A stretch of 64,000 nt of DNA from Roseiarcus sp036513315 (GTDB lineage: Bacteria > Pseudomonadota > Alphaproteobacteria > Rhizobiales > Beijerinckiaceae): the NCBI GenBank assembly GCA_036513315.1, contig DATBZF010000098.1:28040-92039 (forward strand), given 5' to 3'. Position 1 is the stretch's first letter, and every line of letters begins with the position of its first letter. This document shows positions 42,222 to 51,447 of this stretch, piece after piece. A model generated the notes under the pieces. That model saw only the letters and a program-made list of their open reading frames with translations, was not told where the DNA came from and did no database searches. Both the position numbers and the translations under genes were made by a program.

Positions 42222-43244
42222 TCAATTTATTTGGAGCGCCGCTTCCAGCCTGCGCCAGGCGTCGTCGCCCGCCGGGATGCCGAAGCGCAATCTGTCCGAC
42301 AAGTCGGCGAAAGGGCGCACAAGAATGCCATGGCGCAGGAGATTGGCGAAAACATCCCGCGCTTTTTCATGACGGGCGAGGCGAAACAGCAGCGTGCCGC
42401 CGAGCGCCTCGAAGCCGCTCCCGATAAGGAGGCGATCCAGCCTGCCGGCGTCCGGTTCGAGTCGAAGTCGCGTCTCTTCCAGCCATGAACTATCGGCGAG
42501 CGCAACGGCGCCAATCGCAATCGCCGGCCCGCTCACCGGCCAGGCGCCGAGGCCGGCGCGTAACCGTCCTTCGAGATCGGCCGAGGCGATGGCGAATCCG
42601 AGCCGCGCGCCGGCGAGTCCGTAGGTCTTGCCAAATGAGCGCAGCACGATCGTATGGCTGGCGGGAAGGGCCGGGATGAGGCTCTGCCCGCGACTGTCGA
42701 GGTCCATGAACGCTTCGTCGACGACCATCATGCCGCCGCGCGCCGCGATTCTGCCGTGCAGTTCAACAAGCGAATTGCGGCTGACAAGGCGCCCGTCGGG
42801 ATTGTTCGGGTTGACGATTATGGCTACGTCGAACGAAGCGAGATCGCCGATCTTCTCGACCGCCGCAACGCTCGCCCCTGCCGCGCGCCACGCCCGCGCA
42901 TGGCCGCCATAGGTGAAGCCGAGCACGCCGACGCGCGCTCTTGAGCGAAGCCGCGCCAGCAATTGCACGATCGCCTGGGCGCCCGAGGCGGCGACGACTT
43001 TCTCGGCGCTCGCGCCATAGCGGCGCGCCGCAACGGCCTCGAGCGCGGCGAGTCGATCGGGTTCCGGCAATCGCGCCCAGACATCCGGCGCAAGCGCAGG
43101 CAGCGGATAGGCGGTCGGATTGACGCCCGTGGACAGATCGATCCATGGCTCCGGCGCGCTGGGATATGCCCGGCGGGCGGCGCCGAGATTGCCGCCGTGA
43201 TATGCCAATTCCCGCAATGCCGCTTCGAAGGGCGTTTCACTCAC
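42222..43244 (-). CDS. cobC: L-threonine-phosphate decarboxylase
   Basis: 340 residues of the PLP-dependent aminotransferase fold. Supplies aminopropanol phosphate for the nucleotide loop of cobalamin (CobC in the Pseudomonas denitrificans naming, CobD in Salmonella). Motifs: WIDLSTGVNPTAYPLP, NPNNPDG, VVDEAFMD, and the PLP lysine in LRSFGKTYGLAGARLGF. It starts at GTG 43244. Only one base separates it from the divergent cobD start. It faces the rest of the cob cluster. Confidence 0.9.
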   Translation of the reverse strand: MSETPFEAALRELAYHGGNLGAARRAYPSAPEPWIDLSTGVNPTAYPLPALAPDVWARLPEPDRLAALEAVAARRYGASAEKVVAASGAQAIVQLLARLRSRARVGVLGFTYGGHARAWRAAGASVAAVEKIGDLASFDVAIIVNPNNPDGRLVSRNSLVELHGRIAARGGMMVVDEAFMDLDSRGQSLIPALPASHTIVLRSFGKTYGLAGARLGFAIASADLEGRLRAGLGAWPVSGPAIAIGAVALADSSWLEETRLRLEPDAGRLDRLLIGSGFEALGGTLLFRLARHEKARDVFANLLRHGILVRPFADLSDRLRFGIPAGDDAWRRLEAALQIN

Positions 43245-43245
43245 G

Positions 43246-44220
43246 ATGCATTTCGCCTTGTCGCCTCAACTGGCCTTCGCGGCGCTTGTTATCGAGGCCT
43301 TTGCTGGATATCCCGCTGTTCTCTACCGCGCGATCGGCCATCCCGTCACCTGGATGGGGGCTTGGCTCGCCTGGCTCGATTCGCGCCTGAACCGGCCAGC
43401 GCTGTCTTTCCCTGGGCGTCGCGCGGCCGGCGCGCTCGCGCTCGCTTTGCTGCTTCTGCCGGTTGGCGGCGTGGCGATTGCTGTGACGCTCGCGGCGCCC
43501 GCCGGCTGGCTCGGCTTTCTCATCCTCGCCGCGATCGCCGCCGGCCTGCCGGCGCAGCGCAGCCTCGATGCTCATGTCAGCGCCGTCGCGGAGGCGCTGG
43601 AGCGCGAGGGGCTGGCGGGCGGCAGGCGCACCGTGGCGATGATCGTCGGGCGCAATCCGCAGGCGCTCGACGAAGCCGGCGTCGCGCGCGCGGCGATCGA
43701 GAGCCTCGCCGAGAATTTCGCGGATGGAATCGTCGCGCCGCTGTTCTGGATCTTGATCGGCGGGCTCAGCGGCGGAGCCCTCTACAAGGCCGTCAACACT
43801 GCCGATAGCATGATCGGCCATCGCAGCGAGAATTACATTGCCTTTGGCTGGGCGGCGGCGCGGCTCGACGATCTCGTCAATCTGCCGGCCTCCCGCCTCG
43901 CCGCTTTGTGGCTCGTTTTGGCGGCGTCGATCGCGCCACGCGCGTCCGCATCGGCCGCGGTCGCGGCTATATGCCGCGACGCCGGAAGTCACCGTTCGCC
44001 TAATGCCGGTTGGCCGGAAGCGGCGATGGCCGGTGCGCTCGGTCTGAAGCTGGCCGGACCGCGCGTCTATGGGAATCAAAGAATCGATGACGGCTTCATG
44101 GGCGATGGTCGTTACGAGGCGGGCGCGTCCGACATCAGGGCTGCTCTGCGCCTCTATCGCATCGCTGGCCTGCTGCAGGCTTTCGCGATCGGCGCGCTCG
44201 CGCTTACCGTGCCAGTTTGA
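43246..44220 (+). CDS. cobD: Adenosylcobinamide-phosphate synthase
   Basis: 324 residues, four or five membrane helices. Attaches aminopropanol (phosphate) to adenosylcobyric acid (CobD here equals CbiB in Salmonella). Family motifs: IGHPVTWMGAWLAWLD, SLDAHVSAVAEALE, VGRNPQALDEAGVARAAIES, AENFADGIVAPLFW and KAVNTADSMIGH. The gene ends in a 17-base convergent overlap with cobQ and begins one base from cobC, so it is packed in on both sides. Confidence 0.92.
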   Translation: MHFALSPQLAFAALVIEAFAGYPAVLYRAIGHPVTWMGAWLAWLDSRLNRPALSFPGRRAAGALALALLLLPVGGVAIAVTLAAPAGWLGFLILAAIAAGLPAQRSLDAHVSAVAEALEREGLAGGRRTVAMIVGRNPQALDEAGVARAAIESLAENFADGIVAPLFWILIGGLSGGALYKAVNTADSMIGHRSENYIAFGWAAARLDDLVNLPASRLAALWLVLAASIAPRASASAAVAAICRDAGSHRSPNAGWPEAAMAGALGLKLAGPRVYGNQRIDDGFMGDGRYEAGASDIRAALRLYRIAGLLQAFAIGALALTVPV

Positions 44221-45661
44221 AAAGCCGATCGAGGTCGACATGTCTTGCCAGATGCGCGGCGAGTTCGTCGAGCGTCTGCTCGATCTGCGTTTCATAGGCG
44301 AGTTCCGAACGCGCACCGAGGCCCGCCAGCCAGGCGGCGCGCTGGCGGTCGTCGCCGAAAAGCCCATGGACATATGCGCCCATCACGCGGCCATCGGGCG
44401 ATATCGCGCCATCCGGCCGTCCGTCGGCGAATCGCAGAAGCGGCGCCGCGCAACCCGGCCCGTCCGTCCTGCCGATATGCATCTCGTAGCCGTGGAAGGG
44501 CGCACCATTGGCAAGGCAAACGCCGTGCACGGCGCTGAGGATTTTTTCGCCTGAAAGGACGGTCGAAACGTCGAGCAGGCCGAGCCCGGCGACTTCGCCG
44601 ATCAGTCCTTCCGTCCCATCGGGATCGGCAAGCCTTTCGCCCAGCATTTGATAGCCGCCGCATATGCCGAGCACACGGCCCCCGCGCCGCCAATGTGCTG
44701 CGATGTCGATGTCCCATCCCTGTTCGCGCAGAAAGGCGAGATCGGCAATCGTCGCCTTGCTGCCGGGCAGGATGACGAGCGCGGCCTCGGCTGGAATCGG
44801 CTCGCCCGGCGCGACCATGACGAGGCGCACCCGCGGCTCGAGCTTCAACGGGTCGAATTCGTCGAAATTGGCGATGCGCGACAGCACCGGCACGGCGATC
44901 GTCACGCCCTCGCCGATGGTCCGCTGTCGTTCGAGCGCGAACGCATCCTCGGGCGGCAGCCGCGCGGCGGCGGGCAGGAATGGGATGAGGCCGAGGCCGG
45001 GCCAGCCGGTATGGCGCTCGATGATGCGCATGCCTTCATCGAAGAGTGTGGCGTCGCCGCGGAATTTGTTGACGAGAAAGCCGCCTATCAACGCGGAATC
45101 GGCAGGATCGATCACCGCCTTGGTGCCGACGATCTGGGCGATGACGCCGCCGCGATCGATGTCGCCGATGAGAATGACGGGGATATCCGCGGCGCGCGCG
45201 AAACCCATATTGGCGATATCGCCTCGTCGCAGATTGACCTCGGCGGGACTACCGGCGCCTTCGATGAGAACGAGATCGGCCTCGCCTTTCATATGCGCGA
45301 AGCTCTCCAGCACCGCCGACATCAGCTTCGGCTTCCAGCCCTGATATTCTAGCGCCTTCGCATTGCCGGCGACGCGGCCCTGCACGACGACCTGCGCGCC
45401 AATGTCGCTCTGTGGCTTCAGCAGGATCGGGTTCATATGAACGCTTGGCGCCGTCCGGCACGCGCGGGCCTGCAACGCCTGCGCGCGGCCGATCTCGCCG
45501 CCATCAGGCGTGACGGCGGCGTTGTTCGACATGTTTTGCGGCTTGAACGGCCGCACCGCCAGTCCGCGCGACGCGAAGGCGCGGCAGAGGCCGGCGACAA
45601 TCAGCGACTTGCCGACGTCGGACCCGGCGCCCTGAAACATCAGCGCGCGCGCCCGCGCCAT
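44204..45661 (-). CDS. cobQ: Cobyric acid synthase
   Basis: 485 residues. Amidates four side chains of adenosylcobyrinic acid a,c-diamide using glutamine and ATP. N-terminal ATP-binding domain: MFQGAGSDVGKSLIVAGLCR (8-27) and KPQNMSNNAAVTPDGGEIGRAQ. C-terminal class I-type glutaminase domain: LGICGGYQMLGE with the nucleophile Cys at about 333, and GYEMHIGRT and VHGLFGDDRQR. One base separates it from the upstream cobO. The glutaminase His is in the usual GYEMH context. Confidence 0.95.
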   Translation of the reverse strand: MARARALMFQGAGSDVGKSLIVAGLCRAFASRGLAVRPFKPQNMSNNAAVTPDGGEIGRAQALQARACRTAPSVHMNPILLKPQSDIGAQVVVQGRVAGNAKALEYQGWKPKLMSAVLESFAHMKGEADLVLIEGAGSPAEVNLRRGDIANMGFARAADIPVILIGDIDRGGVIAQIVGTKAVIDPADSALIGGFLVNKFRGDATLFDEGMRIIERHTGWPGLGLIPFLPAAARLPPEDAFALERQRTIGEGVTIAVPVLSRIANFDEFDPLKLEPRVRLVMVAPGEPIPAEAALVILPGSKATIADLAFLREQGWDIDIAAHWRRGGRVLGICGGYQMLGERLADPDGTEGLIGEVAGLGLLDVSTVLSGEKILSAVHGVCLANGAPFHGYEMHIGRTDGPGCAAPLLRFADGRPDGAISPDGRVMGAYVHGLFGDDRQRAAWLAGLGARSELAYETQIEQTLDELAAHLARHVDLDRLFKLAR

Positions 45662-45662
45662 A

Positions 45663-46280
45663 TCAGTACTCGATCCCTTCCTGGGCGCGCACGCCGGCCG
45701 CGAAATGATGTTTGACGAGCGCCATTTCGGTGACAAGATCGGCCGCTTCGATGAGTTCGGTCTTGGCGTTGCGGCCGGTGACGACGACATGCAAATCGCC
45801 GCGGCGCGCGCCGAGCGCCGCCACCACTTCGGCGAGCGGCAGATAATCGTAGCGCAGCGCGATATTCAACTCGTCGAGCACGATCAGGCGGATGGTCGGA
45901 TCGGCCATGAGTTCCAGCGCGTTGGCCCAGGCCGCCGCCGCCGCGGCGATGTCGCGCTGGCGGTCCTGCGTCTCCCAGGTGAAGCCCTCGCCCATCGTGC
46001 GCCAGATCATCTGCTCGCCGAAGCGCTCGAAGCTTAAGCGCTCTCCGGTCGACCATGCGCCCTTGATGAATTGCACCACGCCGACCCGCCAACCGCGCCC
46101 GAGCGCCCGCAGGGCAAGGCCGAAAGCGGCGGTGGATTTTCCCTTGCCGGGGCCGGTATGGACGATCAGCAGGCCCTTGGATTCGATCGGCTTGGCGGCG
46201 ACCTCGGCGTCCTGGACCGCCTTGCGCCTGGCCATCTTGGCTTTGTGCCGCTCGGCTTCATCGTCGCCCCGATCGCTCAT
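45663..46280 (-). CDS. cobO: Cob(I)yrinic acid a,c-diamide adenosyltransferase
   Basis: 205 residues of the CobA/CobO type. Adds the 5'-deoxyadenosyl group to cobalt. The P-loop is GPGKGKSTAAFG (43-54); VGVVQFIKGAW, GEGFTWETQD, and LDELNIALRYDYL are typical. The N-terminus is charged (SDRGDDEAERHKAKMARRK), as in many homologues. Divergent from the riboswitch-led cobW operon; cobO and cobQ form a two-gene unit. ATG 46280 is favoured over longer in-frame starts because those run into the riboswitch. Confidence 0.93.
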   Translation of the reverse strand: MSDRGDDEAERHKAKMARRKAVQDAEVAAKPIESKGLLIVHTGPGKGKSTAAFGLALRALGRGWRVGVVQFIKGAWSTGERLSFERFGEQMIWRTMGEGFTWETQDRQRDIAAAAAAWANALELMADPTIRLIVLDELNIALRYDYLPLAEVVAALGARRGDLHVVVTGRNAKTELIEAADLVTEMALVKHHFAAGVRAQEGIEY

Positions 46281-46371
46281 GCCGCACCTGTTCCCAAAGC
46301 CTTGCAGGCGCAGGAGTGTCGCAAGCCCCGCCATTTGACAAGGGGCGGGCAAGCTGGGAAACACATGAGAT

Positions 46372-46538
46372 GCACGGTCCTTCCCTCGGGAAGGTGAAAA
46401 GGGAACATGGTAGGGAAACCGATCCATGGCCGCCCCCGCGACTGTAAACAGCGAGTCGGCGCCAAAGGCCACTGGATCATGCCGATCCGGGAAGGCGGCG
46501 CAGGCCTCAAGCGCTGTGAGCCAGGAGACCTGCCGTGC
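46372..46538 (+). promoter_or_regulatory. Cobalamin riboswitch
   Basis: An AdoCbl-type riboswitch on the plus strand. The outer stem pairs GCACGG (46372-46377) with CCGTGC (46533-46538). Inside are the GGGAA and GCCGCCCCCGCGACTGTAA elements (46416-46445), the GCCACTG core (46468-46474) and the B12 box AGCCAGGAGACCTGCC (46519-46534). It lies 118 bases upstream of the DUF1636-cobW genes and should shut off the following operon when adenosylcobalamin is plentiful. cobO is on the other strand and not under it. Confidence 0.93.
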
Positions 46539-46655
46539 GCTGATGTCTCGAAGGGCCGCCGGTGGGGCGGCCAGGGAGTGGATGATGACCGCCCTTTCGT
46601 CGCGCTACCCCCGCGCCTGTCTGCGGCAAGCTGCAATTGTTTGTCTCCCTCGTCG

Positions 46656-47051
46656 ATGACCGCCAGACTCTCCGGACCAGGCGTCACGATTTTCGTCTGC
46701 ATTACCTGCAGGCATGAGAATGAAGAGGGCGTGCGTCCGGGCAAGACTTTGTTTGATGCGGTGCAGGCGCGTCTTCTCGACCGTGGCGAATGCAATGTCG
46801 CGCTTCGCGCCGTCGAATGCCTCTCGGTCTGCAAGCGTCCCTGCACTCTGGCCTTGGCCGGGCCAGGCAAATGGACCTATGTCGTCGGCGACCTCGATAA
46901 GCACGCGAGCGTCGAAGACATTCTCGACGCCGCGCGGAAATTCGCCGCGACCGACGACGGAATCATTCCCTGGCGCGAGCGGCCGCAATCGTTTCGCAAG
47001 GGCGTCGTCTCCCGTACGCCGCCGCTACCCAAATCGCTCGAGGAAGTCTGA
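46656..47051 (+). CDS. DUF1636 family cysteine-rich protein
   Basis: 131 residues with a thioredoxin-like ferredoxin pattern: VTIFVCITCRHENE, RGECNVALRAVECLSVCKRPCTLALAG, YVVGDLDKHASVEDIL. The four or five cysteines could hold a metal or a [2Fe-2S] cluster. DUF1636 genes regularly stand next to cobW in alphaproteobacteria, often behind a cobalamin riboswitch as here. A role in cobalt handling is inferred from this context. It is separated from cobW by two bases. ATG 46656 has no good ribosome site, so the start is tentative. Confidence 0.8.
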   Translation: MTARLSGPGVTIFVCITCRHENEEGVRPGKTLFDAVQARLLDRGECNVALRAVECLSVCKRPCTLALAGPGKWTYVVGDLDKHASVEDILDAARKFAATDDGIIPWRERPQSFRKGVVSRTPPLPKSLEEV

Positions 47052-47053
47052 GC

Positions 47054-48082
47054 ATGCTAGGCAAAATTCCTGTCACCATCGTCACCGGCTTCCTGGGTTC
47101 GGGCAAGACGACATTGATCCGCCACGCTTTGATCCACGCGCATGGGCGCCGGCTCGCGCTGATCATCAATGAATTCGGCGATGTCGGCGTCGACGGCGAC
47201 ATTCTCAAATCCTGCGGCGCGACCTCCTGCGCTGAGGAGAACATCGTCGAACTCACCAACGGCTGCATATGCTGCACGGTGGCGGATGATTTCGCGCCGG
47301 CGATCGCCGCGCTGTTGTCGCGCGAGCCGAAGCCTGAGCACATTGTCATCGAGACTTCCGGCCTCGCGCTGCCCAAACCGCTGGTCAAGGCGTTTGAATG
47401 GCCGGAGCTTCGCGCCAGGCTGACGGTCGACGGCGTCATTGCCGTCGTTGATGCGGGCGCGGTCGCCGAGGGCCGATTCGCCCACGATCCCGAGGCGGTG
47501 GCGCGCCAGCGACAGGCGGATCCTTCGCTCGATCATGAAAATCCGCTCGAGGAAGTCTATGAGGATCAATTGCTCTGCGCCGATATGATCGTCCTCAACA
47601 AAACCGACCTTCTCCCGGCGGCGGAACTCGCGCGCGTGCGCGCGGACATCGCGAAAGCGATCCCACGCGCCGTGAAGATCGTGGAGACGCATGAGGGGCG
47701 GATCGATGCCGATGTCCTGCTCGGACTCAAATCCGCCGTCGAGGACGACCTTGCGCGGCGGCCCTCCCATCACGATGCGGAAGAAGGACATGATCACGAC
47801 GATTTCGATACTTTCGTCGTCGACCTTCCCGTCATCAGCGACGCCGACGCTTTCCTTGCGCGGCTCGCCGATGTCGCAGGGCGGCATCAGGTCCTGCGCA
47901 TGAAAGGCTTCCTCGATGTCGCCGCCAAGCCGATGAGACTGCTGGTGCAGGGCGTCGGCCAAAGGTTCCGCCGCGAGTTCGACCGCCCCTGGCGGCAGGA
48001 TGAAGCGCGCCGCGGCCGTCTCGTGGTGATCGGTGAAAAGGGGATCGACCAGGGCGCCATCGCCGCCGCTCTCCAGCCTTAA
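47054..48082 (+). CDS. cobW: CobW-type GTPase, cobalt chaperone
   Basis: 342 residues of the G3E family. The P-loop is TGFLGSGKTT (11-20), the metal motif CICC at C71/C73/C74, ETSGLALP, and the base-recognition NKTD; a histidine-rich insert SHHDAEEGHDHDD (about 236-248) precedes the CobW_C domain. CobW proteins are thought to deliver cobalt to the CobNST chelatase, fitting the directly following cobN. First major gene after the riboswitch. Confidence 0.93.
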   Translation: MLGKIPVTIVTGFLGSGKTTLIRHALIHAHGRRLALIINEFGDVGVDGDILKSCGATSCAEENIVELTNGCICCTVADDFAPAIAALLSREPKPEHIVIETSGLALPKPLVKAFEWPELRARLTVDGVIAVVDAGAVAEGRFAHDPEAVARQRQADPSLDHENPLEEVYEDQLLCADMIVLNKTDLLPAAELARVRADIAKAIPRAVKIVETHEGRIDADVLLGLKSAVEDDLARRPSHHDAEEGHDHDDFDTFVVDLPVISDADAFLARLADVAGRHQVLRMKGFLDVAAKPMRLLVQGVGQRFRREFDRPWRQDEARRGRLVVIGEKGIDQGAIAAALQP

Positions 48083-48093
48083 GAAGCGCCGCC

Positions 48094-51000
48094 ATGCACA
48101 TCGCAAGGATTGAGAGCCGATCCCTCGATGAAACCGTTCCGGCGATCGATCTCGATCAATCGCCGGCCGATGTGGCGTTCCTGTCTTTCACCGACAGCGA
48201 TCTTTCCTCGCTCGCCGCCGCCTGGGAAAAGGGCGCCGATCGCCTGCCCAGCCTCCGCCTCGCCAATCTCGCGCTCCTCAAACATCCCTTCTCGGTCGAT
48301 CTCCATATCGAGAAAGTCTGCGCCAAGGCGCGCCTGGTGCTGGTCCGGCTGCTGGGCGGCATGGACTATTGGCGCTACGGCGTCGACGAACTCTCCGGAA
48401 TCGCGCGCGCGCGCAATATTCAACTGGCGATCGTGCCTGGCGATCGATTTGAGGATGCGAGGCTCGACGCCGCCTCGACGCTCCCCCCGTCGGATTTGCG
48501 CCAGCTCTGGCGTTATTTCGAAGAGGGCGGCCCGGACAATATGGCCGACTGCCTGCAATTCATCGCGCATCGTCTTGGATCGCCGCTGCCGGCGGCGGGG
48601 CCGTGCGTCGTTGCGCCTTTCGGCCTTTATGAGTGCGGCCGCCGGACGAGCGCCAGCCGAGCGCCGCAAGCGCTGATCGTCTTCTATCGCTCGATCTTCC
48701 TCGCTTCCGATACGGCGCCGGTCGATGCGCTGGCGGAGGCTCTCGCCGCGCGCGGCATGGGCGTGTGCTGCGCCTATGTCACCAGTCTCAAGGATCGGCA
48801 AGTCCAGGCGCCGCTCGCGCGCCTGTTGTCGCAGACGCCCTTCGACGTCATCCTCAACGCCACCGCTTTCTCGGCGCGGCTCGATGAAGGCGGCGGCATT
48901 CTCGACGCCGCCGACGCGCCGGTGTTGCAGGTCGTGCTGGCCGGCGCGGCGGAGCAGCAATGGGCAGGTTCGACGCGCGGTCTCAGCGCCGCCGACCTGG
49001 CGATGAATGTCGTGCTGCCGGAGATTGACGGGCGCATCCTCAGCCGCGCCATTTCGTTCAAGCAAGAGACGCAACGCAGCGAGCGGCTGGAATTCACCAG
49101 AATCGCGCATGCGCCGATGACCGATCGTGTCGCCTTCGTCGCCGATCTCGCCTGCGCCTGGGCGCGTTTGCGTCGCAAGCCCGCGTCGCAGCGGGCGATC
49201 GCCTGCATCCTGTCGGATTATCCGGCCAAGGGCGGCCGTGTCGGCTATGCCGTTGGCCTCGATACGCCGCGCAGCGTTCTGGCGATCGGCGCGACGCTCG
49301 GTGAAGCAGGCTATGATGTAGGGGCTCTTCCGTCTGAGGCCGATCTTATCCGGCGCCTATCGTCCGGCCCTGGCGAGGCCGTTTTTTTTATCGAGGAATA
49401 TGAGCGCGCGCTCGCGCAGCTTCCCGATGAGTTTGTCCGCTCGGTTCGGTCGACATGGGGCGAATGCGCTGACGATCCCGCGGTATGCGTGGGCGCATTT
49501 CACTTTCCGATTATCCGCGCTGGCAAGCTCATCGTCGCCGTGCAGCCCGATCGCGGCCATAGCGCGACGCGCAAGAGCGAATATCACGATTCCAATCTCG
49601 CGCCCCGTCACGCCTATGTCGCGTTCTATCTGTGGCTGCGCGCCATCGAGCGCATCGACGCGATGATCCATTGCGGGACGCATGGCACGCTCGAATGGCT
49701 GCCCGGCAAATCTGTCGCCCTTTCGGCCGCCTGCGCGCCCGAGGCAGTGCTCGGCGCGATCCCGGTGATCTATCCCTTCATCGTCAACAATCCCGGTGAA
49801 GCCGCGCACGCCAAGCGGCGCATCAGCGCCGTGACGATCGGCCATCTGACGCCGCCGCTGATGGCGGCGGGCTCGCATGGCGCAGTGGCGGAACTCGAAG
49901 GGCTGTTCGACGAATATGCGCAGGCGCAGGCGCTCGACCCGCGCCGCGCGCGCGCGATCGCGCAATTGATCCTGGAGCGCGCCGGGCAGAGCGGATTGAG
50001 TGAGGAATGCGCGGCCTCAGGCCTTGATCCCGAGGCGGCGCTCGTCCGCCTCGACGCCTGGCTTTGCGACCTCAAGGATATGCGCATCGGCGACGGGCTG
50101 CATGTTTTCGGAAGGCAGGCGGAAGCAAAGTCCCGCGCCGAAAATCTTGCGATTCTGCTGGAGCAAAGCGGCTCCGACGCGGCGGCGATCGGCGTTTCGC
50201 TCGACGCCTGCGCTGGCGCCGAAACGTGCGGGTTGCTAGCCGCGCTCGACGGCCGTTTCGTCGAACCGGGTCCGGCCGGCGCGCCGGCGCGGGGGCGGCT
50301 CGATGTCCTGCCGACCGGGCGCAATCTCTACAGCGTCGATCCGCGCGCCGTGCCGACGCGGACGGCCTGGGAAATCGGTCGACGCACCGCCGAGGAGGTG
50401 GTGACGCGCTACGCCCAGGATCACGGCGAATGGCCGAGGCGGATCGTGCTTGATCTCTGGGGCAGCGCGACCATGCGCACCGGCGGCGACGATATCGCGC
50501 AGGCTTTCGCTCTGCTAGGCGCGCGCCCGGTCTGGGATCACGCCTCCAACCGGGTCAGCGGCTATGAGATTCTGCCGATCGCGATGATCGGGCGATCGCG
50601 AGTCGACGTGACCTTGCGCATCTCCGGTCTTTTCCGCGACTGTTTTCCGAGCCAGATCGCGCTTCTGCATCGGGCGATCCAGGACATCGCGGCGCTCGAT
50701 GAAAGCATTGCCGACAATCCGCTCGCCGCATACGCCGGCGAGCCGGCGCTGCGCATTTTCGGCGCCGCGCCGGGGCGCTATGGCATTGGCCTCGCCACGA
50801 TGTTGGCGAAAGGCGAGTGGGCGGATCGCGCCGAATTTGGCGCCGCCTATCTCGCCGCGACCAGCCATGCCTATGACGGCGATGGCGAGGGCAGGGAGGC
50901 GCGCGAGGCGTTTTGCGCCGGTGTCGCCGGCGCCGACGCCTTCATCCACGTGCAGGACATGACGGGCCAGGACGTGCTCGATTCCGACGCCTTCGCCGAA

Positions 51001-51447
51001 CATGAGGGCGGCTTCGCCGCCGCCGCCGCGCTTCTCGGCGCGACGCCGGAACTCTACCACGCCGATACGACGCAGCCCCGCAAAAGCGTGGTGCGCCCGC
51101 TCGCACAGGAGATCGCGCGTGTGTTGCGGGCGCGTGCGATCAACCCGCGCTGGATTGCCGGGCAGATGCGCCACGGCCATCGCGGCGCGGCGGAAATCGC
51201 CGAGACGCTCGACAATCTCTTCGCCTATGCTGCGCTGACCAACGCCGCGCCGAGCAGGCATTTCGATCTTCTGTTCGACGCCACCTGCGGCGACGAGCGC
51301 GTGCGCGCTTTTCTCCTCGCGACCAATCCGCAGGCCGCGCGCGGCATGGCCGAGCGTTTCGAAGAGGCGCGGCGCCGAGGATTCTGGATTTCGCGCCGCA
51401 ATTCGTGCGCCAAAATTCTCGAAGAGATGTTGAGGGCCGCAGCATGA
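48094..51447 (+). CDS. cobN: Cobaltochelatase subunit CobN
   Basis: 1117 residues, shorter than the 1275-residue P. denitrificans enzyme. The ATP-dependent chelatase inserts Co2+ into hydrogenobyrinic acid a,c-diamide together with CobS and CobT, which are not in this window. Family motifs: KARLVLVRLLGGMDYWRYG, HCGTHGTLEWLPGKSVALS, VIYPFIVNNPGEAAHAKRR, VRISGLFRDCFP-like TLRISGLFRDCFPSQIALL, and near the end FIHVQDMTGQDVL. The C-terminus reaches the family end (RGFWISRRNSCAKILEEM), so the shortness is spread over internal loops rather than truncation. Confidence 0.94.
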   Translation: MHIARIESRSLDETVPAIDLDQSPADVAFLSFTDSDLSSLAAAWEKGADRLPSLRLANLALLKHPFSVDLHIEKVCAKARLVLVRLLGGMDYWRYGVDELSGIARARNIQLAIVPGDRFEDARLDAASTLPPSDLRQLWRYFEEGGPDNMADCLQFIAHRLGSPLPAAGPCVVAPFGLYECGRRTSASRAPQALIVFYRSIFLASDTAPVDALAEALAARGMGVCCAYVTSLKDRQVQAPLARLLSQTPFDVILNATAFSARLDEGGGILDAADAPVLQVVLAGAAEQQWAGSTRGLSAADLAMNVVLPEIDGRILSRAISFKQETQRSERLEFTRIAHAPMTDRVAFVADLACAWARLRRKPASQRAIACILSDYPAKGGRVGYAVGLDTPRSVLAIGATLGEAGYDVGALPSEADLIRRLSSGPGEAVFFIEEYERALAQLPDEFVRSVRSTWGECADDPAVCVGAFHFPIIRAGKLIVAVQPDRGHSATRKSEYHDSNLAPRHAYVAFYLWLRAIERIDAMIHCGTHGTLEWLPGKSVALSAACAPEAVLGAIPVIYPFIVNNPGEAAHAKRRISAVTIGHLTPPLMAAGSHGAVAELEGLFDEYAQAQALDPRRARAIAQLILERAGQSGLSEECAASGLDPEAALVRLDAWLCDLKDMRIGDGLHVFGRQAEAKSRAENLAILLEQSGSDAAAIGVSLDACAGAETCGLLAALDGRFVEPGPAGAPARGRLDVLPTGRNLYSVDPRAVPTRTAWEIGRRTAEEVVTRYAQDHGEWPRRIVLDLWGSATMRTGGDDIAQAFALLGARPVWDHASNRVSGYEILPIAMIGRSRVDVTLRISGLFRDCFPSQIALLHRAIQDIAALDESIADNPLAAYAGEPALRIFGAAPGRYGIGLATMLAKGEWADRAEFGAAYLAATSHAYDGDGEGREAREAFCAGVAGADAFIHVQDMTGQDVLDSDAFAEHEGGFAAAAALLGATPELYHADTTQPRKSVVRPLAQEIARVLRARAINPRWIAGQMRHGHRGAAEIAETLDNLFAYAALTNAAPSRHFDLLFDATCGDERVRAFLLATNPQAARGMAERFEEARRRGFWISRRNSCAKILEEMLRAAA

